Assembly (NCBI GenBank): GCA_022710245.1 | Contig: JAKLHH010000166.1 | Location: forward strand, 1 to 10,354 | DNA: 10,354 nucleotides | Source: Myxococcota bacterium | GTDB taxonomy: Bacteria; Myxococcota; Polyangia; GCA-2747355; JAKLHH01 | Direction: 5' to 3' | Shown: piece by piece, positions 5,909 to 10,354 of the stretch | How the letters are laid out: the number at the start of each line of letters is the position of its first letter | How positions within the stretch are numbered: position 1 is the stretch's first letter | Notes under the pieces: generated by a model | Database searches by the model: none | Seen by the model: only the letters and a program-made list of their open reading frames with translations | Told to the model about the DNA's origin: nothing | Made by a program: the position numbers and the translations under genes

Positions 5909-6766
5909 ATGCGACGTGCGTTCCTGGTCGGCTGCGGCTACACCGGCGGCGTGCTCGCCGCGCACCTCCAGCGCCGCGGCATCCCCGTCGCGGGCACCAG
6001 CCTGCACGGCGCGGGACCCGCGGGCGTCCCGCTGCAGGCCGTCGACCTCCGCGCGCCGGAGTCGGTGGCCGCCCTCGATCCGCGGCCGGCCGAGGGCGCC
6101 GTCCTCTACTACCTGGTCGCGACGCTGGCCCGGGACCTCGATCCGGTGGCGCGCCCGCACCTGGCCGCGCTCGAGCGCCTCCTCGCCCGCCTCGCCGCCG
6201 TGCCGCTCGCGGGGCTCGTCTACCTCAGCTCGACCTCGGTCTATGGCGACCAGGACGGCGGCTGGGTCGACGAGCAGACGGCGCCCGCGCCGACCTCGCC
6301 GTGGGGACAGATGCGGCTCGAGCTGGAGGAGCGGATCCGCCGCGAGGGGCAGGCGCGCGGCGTGCCGGCCTGCGTGACGCGGCTGCCGGAGATCTACGGC
6401 CCCGGCCGTGGTCCGCTGCAGCGCCTGCGCAGCGGGTACGGCGTCCGCCACCCGGAGCGCTGGAGCAACCGCGTCCACGTCGAGGACCTCGCGGAGGTGC
6501 TGGTCCTGCTGGGCGAGCGGCTGGAGCCGGAGCTGCTCCTCGTCAGCGACAGCCAGCCGGCCCCGAGCGGCGAGGTCTTCGCGGCGGCGGCGGCGCTGCT
6601 CGGGCTGCCTGGCGTCCCCGCCGCGGCGGCCGGGGAGGAGCTCGACGCGAACCGGCTCGCGCTGACCCGCGACTCCAAGCGCTGCTCGAACGCCCGGCTG
6701 CTCGCCTGGCTGGACCGCCCGCTGCGCTATCCGTCCTATCGCGAGGGCCTGCCCGCCAGCCTCTGA
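5909..6766 (+). CDS. YeeZ-like atypical SDR (NAD-dependent epimerase/dehydratase family)
   Basis: This 285-residue Rossmann-fold protein belongs to the short-chain dehydrogenase/reductase superfamily. The dinucleotide-binding motif VGCGYTGG (Gly8, Gly10, Gly13) opens the protein, and YLSSTSVYGD (105-114) is the conserved strand and serine region. The catalytic YxxxK of active SDRs is absent: the aligned segment SPWGQMRLELE has Trp132 and Arg136 in those positions. The VHVEDLAEVL segment (189-198) and the late SKRCSNARLL motif (256-265) resemble E. coli YeeZ, which also lacks YxxxK. It may therefore bind NAD(P) without classical oxidoreductase chemistry, and the substrate is unknown. I use the ATG at 5909 because the GxGxxG strand begins immediately there; the longer in-frame upstream extension is Arg/Gly-rich and not family-like. 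Confidence 0.85.
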   Translation: MRRAFLVGCGYTGGVLAAHLQRRGIPVAGTSLHGAGPAGVPLQAVDLRAPESVAALDPRPAEGAVLYYLVATLARDLDPVARPHLAALERLLARLAAVPLAGLVYLSSTSVYGDQDGGWVDEQTAPAPTSPWGQMRLELEERIRREGQARGVPACVTRLPEIYGPGRGPLQRLRSGYGVRHPERWSNRVHVEDLAEVLVLLGERLEPELLLVSDSQPAPSGEVFAAAAALLGLPGVPAAAAGEELDANRLALTRDSKRCSNARLLAWLDRPLRYPSYREGLPASL

Positions 6767-6793
6767 CGGGGCTCTGGGTGTGCGTCGATCTCG

Positions 6794-6812
6794 GAAGCGT
6801 GATCGCTGCTTC
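6794..6812. terminator. Weak hairpin between the convergent SDR and FHA-kinase genes
   Basis: GAAGC (6794-6798) and GCTTC (6808-6812) are inverted repeats in the 44-base gap between two converging genes, overlapping the end of the kinase gene. The stem is short, and a U-tract is lacking. Confidence 0.2.
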
Positions 6813-7941
6813 AGCGCGCCGCCGGCAGCAGCAGGCGCACGGTCGAGCCGAGGCCGGGCTTGCTCTCCACCTCGAGGGAGCCGCCGCTCGCCATCACGAT
6901 CTGCCGCGCCTCGAAGAGCCCCAGCCCGACCGCCTCCCACTCACCGCTGCGCGTGACGAAGGGATCACAGGCGCGCTCGAGGATCTCGGGCGGGAAGCCC
7001 TCGCCCTGGTCACTGACCGTGAGCACCACCTGGTCATCCTGGCGGGTGGCGAGGAGCTGCACCACGGAGCTCGCGGCGCTGTGCTGGACGGCGTTTCGCA
7101 GCACCTCGGCGACCGCGTGGCCCAGCCTCGGCGCCTCGGCGAGCACCACGTGCTCCGCGCCGATCTCGGAGAGCAGCTTGACCCGTCGGCTCTCGGCCTC
7201 GCCCGAGACCGCCTCGATCGCCTCCCGCACCGGCTCGGCGAGCGAGATGGGCTCGAGCCGTCGCCGCGGCAGCAGCGAGAGCGCGGAGAGCAGGCGCTGG
7301 CCGACGCTGAGCGCCTGGTCGAGGAAGGCGAGCGCCTCGCGCAGCGCCGGCTCGTCGGCGGCCAGCTGCGCGACCTGGGCGCGGCCGCTGCTGAGGCGGC
7401 TGACCAGCTCCGGGATCAGCTGCACGCTGATCGCCCCCGCCCCCGCCAGCTTGTGCACCTTCGCCATCTGGCTCTGGATGCGTCCGATGTCCTCGCCGCT
7501 GGGCTCCGTGGTGGTGGAGACCGCGCGCTTGACCGACCTGGGCGGGATGGTGACGGTGCGGATGGCGGTCACCGCCAGGTCGCCCTCCATGAAGTCCGTC
7601 GAGGAGGAGCCCGCGCGCATGCCCTCGGCGGCGGGCACTGGCTTGTCGCTGTCCTCGAGGCGCAGCACCAGGCTCAGGCCGAAGACGACGATGTCACCCA
7701 CCTTCAGCGTCACGCTCGTCACGCGGCGCGAGTTGACGAAGGTCCCGTGCTTGCTCCCGAGGTCCTTCAGCAGCACGCGGCCGTCGACACACTGGATGGT
7801 CGCGTGCTGGCGCGACACGGTGGGCTCCACCAGGGCGACGTCGGCGCGATCGGAGCGCCCGATCATCTGGATCCGATCCGTGATCGGGAAGCGCGGCGCA
7901 CCGGGGGCGCCCAGCATGGGAGTGAGATAGAAGTAGCGCAC
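6811..7941 (-). CDS. FHA domain-histidine-kinase-like protein lacking the H-box histidine
   Basis: This 376-residue cytoplasmic protein joins an N-terminal FHA domain, which reads phosphothreonine, to a C-terminal HATPase_c domain. FHA signatures are IGRS (27-30), VSRQHATI (42-49) and GSKHGTFVN (62-70). A variable Ser/Thr-rich linker (about 100-150) follows. The ATPase domain is intact: N-box EVLRNAVQH (Asn283), G1 DQGEG (311-315), F-box DPF (326-328), G2 GLGLF (339-343) and the closing GSTVRLLLP. In the dimerisation helix, AGAGAISVQLIPELVSRL aligns with the usual LAAGVAHEINNPL pattern, but the phospho-acceptor His is Pro177, followed by the conserved Glu. It probably cannot autophosphorylate in the standard way. 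I chose GTG at 7941, with AGGG 6 bases upstream and the FHA fold starting there; an in-frame ATG at 8013 would add residues encoded by promoter-like DNA. Confidence 0.85.
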   Translation of the reverse strand: MRYFYLTPMLGAPGAPRFPITDRIQMIGRSDRADVALVEPTVSRQHATIQCVDGRVLLKDLGSKHGTFVNSRRVTSVTLKVGDIVVFGLSLVLRLEDSDKPVPAAEGMRAGSSSTDFMEGDLAVTAIRTVTIPPRSVKRAVSTTTEPSGEDIGRIQSQMAKVHKLAGAGAISVQLIPELVSRLSSGRAQVAQLAADEPALREALAFLDQALSVGQRLLSALSLLPRRRLEPISLAEPVREAIEAVSGEAESRRVKLLSEIGAEHVVLAEAPRLGHAVAEVLRNAVQHSAASSVVQLLATRQDDQVVLTVSDQGEGFPPEILERACDPFVTRSGEWEAVGLGLFEARQIVMASGGSLEVESKPGLGSTVRLLLPAAR

Positions 7942-7950
7942 CAGCAACCC

Positions 7951-7956
7951 TATATA
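7951..7956 (-). promoter_or_regulatory. -10-like box TATATA just upstream of the FHA-kinase gene
   Basis: On the minus strand TATATA ends 9 bases before the chosen GTG start, inside the only AT-rich patch of this region. No good -35 lies at standard spacing; TTGCCT is only 9 bases upstream. If used, the leader would be a few bases at most. Confidence 0.35.
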
Positions 7957-8120
7957 CGTCGGGGTAGGCAACTCTACTACGAGTTTGGCGGCGCGGCTAC
8001 AGCAGCGAAGCACCCGCCAGCGGGCGGCACGACGCGCGGTCGCGGCGGGCCCTCGGAGCGCGCGCCGCTCGGCTCCCGGATCGTCGCCCGGCCTCCGCTG
8101 CTCAGGAAGGTTGTGAATTG

Positions 8121-8149
8121 TTGACCGGCGACCGACGCCGGGTGATGCT
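8121..8149 (+). promoter_or_regulatory. Possible sigma-70-type promoter for the tail-anchored protein gene
   Basis: TTGACC (8121-8126, 5 of 6 to TTGACA) is followed after 17 bases by GATGCT (8144-8149, only 3 of 6 to TATAAT). GAGAGGG (8161-8167) then precedes the ATG at 8174. The -35 is good and the -10 is poor, so this is tentative. Confidence 0.4.
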
Positions 8150-8173
8150 CAGCCTGACGAGAGAGGGCACCTC

Positions 8174-9097
8174 ATGAGCGGAAGCGGCAAGGGCGGATCC
8201 CCGAAGCCCCCCGACGACGGGTGGGATGGGATCGACGGGGCCTGGGCCGAAGCAGAGGGGGAGCAGTCCCCCGTCCCGGCTGCTGGCGCGGCGGCGGACG
8301 AACGCTCGAGGACCGATCAGGCCATCCCGGCAGTCACGGACGACATGCTGGAGGCCGAAGCCGTCGAGGAGTTCGCCGAGGAGCAGGCGACTGTCAGCCA
8401 CCTGATCGAGGATCGCGAGCTGCCCGTGGTGCCACCTGGGGAGCGGCGCGTCGCGAAGACGATCATGGGCGTGGGGACGCCGGAGCTGCAGGCGCTCTTC
8501 GCCGCGCGGCTGAGCGAGCCGCCGAAGGCTACCGGCCGCGCGACCCCGATGCCGGCCTCGGTGCCGCCGCTGCCGCCCGCGGCGCCGGCCCGGCCGCCCA
8601 CGCCGCTCGTGGTCGCGCCGCCGGCGCGGCCAGCCCCGCTCGCCCCGCCGCCCCTGGCCATGGTCGCCACCGAGCCGCTGCTCGCCTCGGACCTGGCCCC
8701 GACCCCGGACGACCTGCTGGATCGCCCCGCGGCCGCCTACGCCAGCACCGAGCAGCTGCAGCGCCTCGAGGCCGTCAGCGAGAGCACGACGCCCACTCCG
8801 TCTGGCCTCACCCCGCCGCCCGCCATCGGCTCGCCTGGCGGTCGTCCCCCCTCGGCCGACGCCTCGACCGTGCCCGGCCTGCCGCCGTCGATGGCCAGCG
8901 CGGGCGCCACCATCGAGCCGGCGACCGTGCGGATGAAGGGCTCCTCGCCGCGAGTGACGCCGACGGCTGGCACCCGCCGCAGCCCGACCGGCGCGCCGAA
9001 GAGCAGCTCGGGCCCGTCCAACCTGGTCCTGATCATCCTCTGGGTGGTGGCGATCGCGTCGGTCGGCGTCGCGGCCTTCCTCTACCTCGCGCGCTGA
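8174..9097 (+). CDS. Pro/Ala-rich protein with a C-terminal transmembrane anchor
   Basis: I do not recognise this 307-residue protein as a member of a named family. The N-terminal part is acidic and contains DDGWDGIDGAW (14-24) and the acidic helix-like stretch EAEAVEEFAEEQ (60-71). A short motif KTIMGVGTPEL (95-105) follows, resembling KT-(I/M)-MG phrases I associate with other myxobacterial regulatory proteins. Residues 117-280 are rich in Pro, Ala, Ser and Thr and are probably disordered. The last 25 residues are a hydrophobic helix (NLVLIILWVVAIASVGVAAF) ending in Leu-Ala-Arg, with no N-terminal signal. The bulk would therefore sit in the cytoplasm, tethered by its tail. It is divergent from the FHA-kinase gene and may be a partner, which is inference. 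The start ATG at 8174 has GAGAGGG 6 bases upstream. Confidence 0.78.
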   Translation: MSGSGKGGSPKPPDDGWDGIDGAWAEAEGEQSPVPAAGAAADERSRTDQAIPAVTDDMLEAEAVEEFAEEQATVSHLIEDRELPVVPPGERRVAKTIMGVGTPELQALFAARLSEPPKATGRATPMPASVPPLPPAAPARPPTPLVVAPPARPAPLAPPPLAMVATEPLLASDLAPTPDDLLDRPAAAYASTEQLQRLEAVSESTTPTPSGLTPPPAIGSPGGRPPSADASTVPGLPPSMASAGATIEPATVRMKGSSPRVTPTAGTRRSPTGAPKSSSGPSNLVLIILWVVAIASVGVAAFLYLAR

Positions 9098-9105
9098 CCC
9101 GCAGC

Positions 9106-9119
9106 CGGCTCGCGAGCCG
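9106..9119. terminator. Perfect 14-base palindrome after the tail-anchored protein gene
   Basis: CGGCTCGCGAGCCG is fully self-complementary and lies 8 bases after the stop codon of the upstream gene. A transcript could fold it into a short hairpin and terminate there. No U-tract follows, and as DNA it could equally be a binding site for a dimeric protein. Confidence 0.3.
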
Positions 9120-9223
9120 AAGGAGCGGGCTCTTCCATGGTGGTCCGCACGGCGCTCGCCGCCGGTGATCGAACCATACGTGAGCGACCGACGGGGCGAT
9201 CGCACCCGCGGCGCCGCTCCAAA

Positions 9224-9252
9224 TTGACATAAGTCATCGCAAGAGCTACCGT
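9224..9252 (+). promoter_or_regulatory. Sigma-70-type promoter for the receiver-DUF4388 gene
   Basis: A perfect TTGACA (9224-9229) is followed after exactly 17 bases by TACCGT (9247-9252, 3 of 6 to TATAAT but with T, A and final T in place). The start codon lies 16 bases further on at 9269, giving a leader of about 10 bases. The consensus -35 in an AT-rich patch makes this one of the best promoters in the window. Confidence 0.65.
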
Positions 9253-9268
9253 CTTCCGACCAGGCAGC

Positions 9269-10027
9269 ATGGCAAAACGCGTCCTCATCGTCGATGACGA
9301 CCCCTGGATCCGGCGGATGGTCGGCACCGTCATGGCGCGGCGCGGGCACCAGGTGGAGACGGCCCGCGAGGGACGCGAGGGTCTGGAGAAGGCGCTCCAG
9401 TTCCACCCCGACGTGATCATCACCGACGTGATGATGCCCGGCATGGACGGCTGGTCGTTCGTGCGAGCCGTGCGCAGCCACAAGGAGATGAGCCTGACGC
9501 CGGTCATCTTCCTGACGGCGCTCAACAAGGAAGAGGATCGCATCCTCGGCTTCAGGCTGGGGGCCGATGACTACCTGGCCAAGCCGTTCCGCTTCGAGGA
9601 GCTCGACCTGCGCGTGGACAAGGTCCTGCGCGCCGGCGATCGGATGCAGCAGCAGGTGCAGACCTACCGCCAGGAGCCCGAGCCGGTCGCGGGCTTCAAG
9701 GGCGACCTCTCGCAGCTCGGCGTCAGCGCCGTGCTCACGGTCCTCGAGATGGAGCGCAAGTCAGGGATCCTCGTGCTCCGCCACCGCACGACGGGCCGCG
9801 TCTTCATGCGCGAGGGGCGCGCGCTGGCGGCGTTCTTCGACGAGAGGCCGGAGCCGCGCGGCGCCGATGCGGTCTTCGAGATGCTGACCTGGAAGGAGGG
9901 GACCTTCCACTTCACCGCGCTCGAGGTGGACATGGAGGACCAGATCGGCACCACCACGACGCACCTGCTCATGGAAGGCGCCCGGCGCATCGACGAGGGA
10001 GCGCTCGCGGCGCCAGGGACTCGCTAG
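9269..10027 (+). CDS. Response regulator: receiver domain plus DUF4388 (PatA-like) domain
   Basis: This 252-residue cytoplasmic protein begins with a complete receiver domain (about 1-122). The acidic pocket Asp9-Asp11, the phospho-acceptor Asp53 in IITDVMMPGMDG, Thr83 and Lys105 in LAKPF are all present, so it should be phosphorylatable. After a short Gln-rich linker, residues 143-243 form a DUF4388 domain. It starts FKGDLSQLGVSAVLTVLEMERKSGILVL and continues through GRVFMREGRALAAFFDERP to the EGTFHFT strand. This domain is common in myxobacterial and cyanobacterial signalling proteins (PatA-like N-terminal region) and probably mediates protein-protein contacts. There is no DNA-binding domain. 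The partner kinase is not known; the nearby FHA-kinase lacks its H-box histidine and is a doubtful phosphodonor. The gene has its own promoter and only a weak AGG ahead of the ATG. Confidence 0.9.
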   Translation: MAKRVLIVDDDPWIRRMVGTVMARRGHQVETAREGREGLEKALQFHPDVIITDVMMPGMDGWSFVRAVRSHKEMSLTPVIFLTALNKEEDRILGFRLGADDYLAKPFRFEELDLRVDKVLRAGDRMQQQVQTYRQEPEPVAGFKGDLSQLGVSAVLTVLEMERKSGILVLRHRTTGRVFMREGRALAAFFDERPEPRGADAVFEMLTWKEGTFHFTALEVDMEDQIGTTTTHLLMEGARRIDEGALAAPGTR

Positions 10028-10039
10028 CGCGCTCCCTCG
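9994..10039. terminator. Long inverted repeat at the end of the response regulator gene
   Basis: CGAGGGAGCGC (9994-10004) is exactly complementary to GCGCTCCCTCG (10029-10039), giving an 11-bp stem around a 24-base loop that contains the stop codon. A second copy of the right arm is at 10045-10055. It lies between converging genes and could act in both directions, but lacks a U-tract. Confidence 0.4.
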
Positions 10040-10068
10040 CTGGCGCGCTCCCTCGCTGGCGCGCTGCC
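10021..10068. repeat. Three tandem copies of a 16-base repeat in a convergent gap
   Basis: The unit TCGCTGGCGCGCTCCC occurs at 10037-10052, with single-base variants at 10021-10036 (TAG instead of TGG) and 10053-10068 (GCC instead of CCC at the end). The first copy contains the TAG stop of the response regulator gene, and the array fills the gap up to the end of the opposing gene. Confidence 0.85.
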
Positions 10069-10069
10069 C

Positions 10070-10354
10070 TTACTCGTCCCCCTCGTCATCCCCTGCCGCA
10101 TAGGCGTCGACCCCGTACTTGCGCATCAGCTTGCGGAAGTACTTCCGGTCGATGTCGGCCTCGCGCGCGGCGTGGGAGATGTTGCCGCTGTTCTTCTTCA
10201 GCAGCGCGACGATGTAGTCGCGCTCGAAGGAGGAGACCCACTTCTCCTTGGCCTCCTTGAAGGTCACCTCGCCGGTCGCCGCCTCGACGCCGGCGCTGGT
10301 GCCGGACATGCGGATCTGGTCGGGGAGGTCCCGCGCCCGGATGGTCGCGCCCTC
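10070..10354 (-). CDS. Sigma-54-dependent (NtrC-family) regulator, C-terminal Fis-type HTH end; N-terminus outside the window
   Basis: The minus-strand frame is open to the right edge. The ATG at 10309 is internal, because the preceding codons (EGATIRARDLPDQIR) match the linker that follows the AAA+ domain of bacterial enhancer-binding proteins. The last part is a Fis-type helix-turn-helix: FERDYIVALLKKNSGNISHA followed by AREADIDRKYFRKLMRKYG, which matches the HTH_8 pattern that recognises upstream activator sequences. A short acidic tail (GDDEGDE) closes the protein. The full gene should encode a sensory or receiver domain and the sigma-54-activating ATPase upstream, neither of which is visible here. 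It converges on the response regulator gene with 42 bases between the stop codons. The class is secure, but the regulated targets are unknown. Confidence 0.88.
   Translation of the reverse strand, partial: EGATIRARDLPDQIRMSGTSAGVEAATGEVTFKEAKEKWVSSFERDYIVALLKKNSGNISHAAREADIDRKYFRKLMRKYGVDAYAAGDDEGDE

Larger units (their letters stand above)
7942..8173. other. Divergent intergenic region between the FHA-kinase and the tail-anchored protein
   Basis: This 232-base spacer holds putative promoters for both flanking genes. The left end is AT-richer and contains the TATATA box and the 15-base sequence 7965-7979, which matches 1714-1728 at 14 of 15 positions. The middle (about 8010-8100) is GC-rich with no feature I can name. 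The right end has a weak rightward promoter at 8121-8149. Confidence 0.5.

Noticed and set aside
5720..6940. In-frame upstream extension of ccmE on the minus strand
   Set aside because: The frame stays open, but the added residues are Arg/Ala-rich and antisense to the SDR gene. The CcmE membrane anchor begins at the ATG at 5719.
7942..8013. Longer N-terminus for the FHA-kinase starting at the ATG at 8013
   Set aside because: The added 24 residues precede the FHA fold and would be encoded by an AT-rich, promoter-like patch; the GTG at 7941 with AGGG upstream fits better.
5902..8124. Long plus-strand open frame (740 codons) over the SDR and FHA-kinase genes
   Set aside because: It is His/Arg/Gly-rich, has no domain, and covers two well-supported genes in other frames or on the other strand.
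8102..9481. Minus-strand open frame opposite the tail-anchored protein and the response regulator
   Set aside because: It is Arg/Gly-rich, crosses the promoter at 9224-9252 and has no recognisable domain; the plus-strand genes explain the sequence.
10021..10068. CRISPR-like array
   Set aside because: The 16-base units are directly adjacent without spacers and number only three, so this is a simple tandem repeat.

Overview
The window is very GC-rich with strong third-position GC bias. It carries a MopE-type Cys/Asp repeat lipoprotein, an FHA-histidine kinase fusion, a receiver-DUF4388 regulator, a Pro/Ala-rich tail-anchored protein and an NtrC-type regulator. Together these suggest a myxobacterium-like organism (Myxococcota, formerly Deltaproteobacteria). 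This is inference from gene content, because no rRNA or other marker is present. There are no tRNAs, rRNAs, insertion sequences, phage genes or CRISPR arrays. It reads as chromosomal housekeeping, envelope and signalling sequence.

Layout. (1) 1-1653, plus strand: the 3' part of a GT4 glycosyltransferase, then a complete YqeY-like (GatB/YqeY) protein. (2) 1654-1850: a convergent spacer with two tandem hairpin-forming repeats and a further stem-loop. (3) 1851-3882, minus strand: a compact set read as DUF2267 protein, then an arylamine N-acetyltransferase-like protein, then DUF4416 protein, with the last two overlapping by one base. (4) 3883-4060: a divergent spacer with a good promoter for the next gene. 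(5) 4061-5188, plus: a Cys-rich lipoprotein with MopE-type motifs. (6) 5249-5719, minus: a CcmE haem chaperone carrying CxxxY instead of HxxxY. (7) 5909-6766, plus: a YeeZ-like atypical SDR. (8) 6811-7941, minus: an FHA domain joined to a histidine-kinase ATPase domain, with proline where the phospho-acceptor histidine is expected. (9) 8174-9097, plus: a low-complexity protein with a C-terminal membrane anchor, divergent from the kinase. (10) 9269-10027, plus: a receiver-DUF4388 response regulator behind its own promoter. (11) 10070-10354, minus: the C-terminal Fis-type DNA-binding end of a sigma-54-dependent regulator that runs off the right edge.

The right third (6811-10354) groups four signalling or regulatory genes and may be a functional neighbourhood: an FHA-kinase-like sensor, a membrane-tethered possible partner, a receiver protein and an NtrC-type regulator. 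No direct link between them is shown by the sequence. The items most worth following are the non-canonical CcmE, the kinase without its H-box histidine, the DUF2267/NAT/DUF4416 set, and several genes whose -10-like boxes lie so close to the start codon that leaderless mRNAs are plausible.
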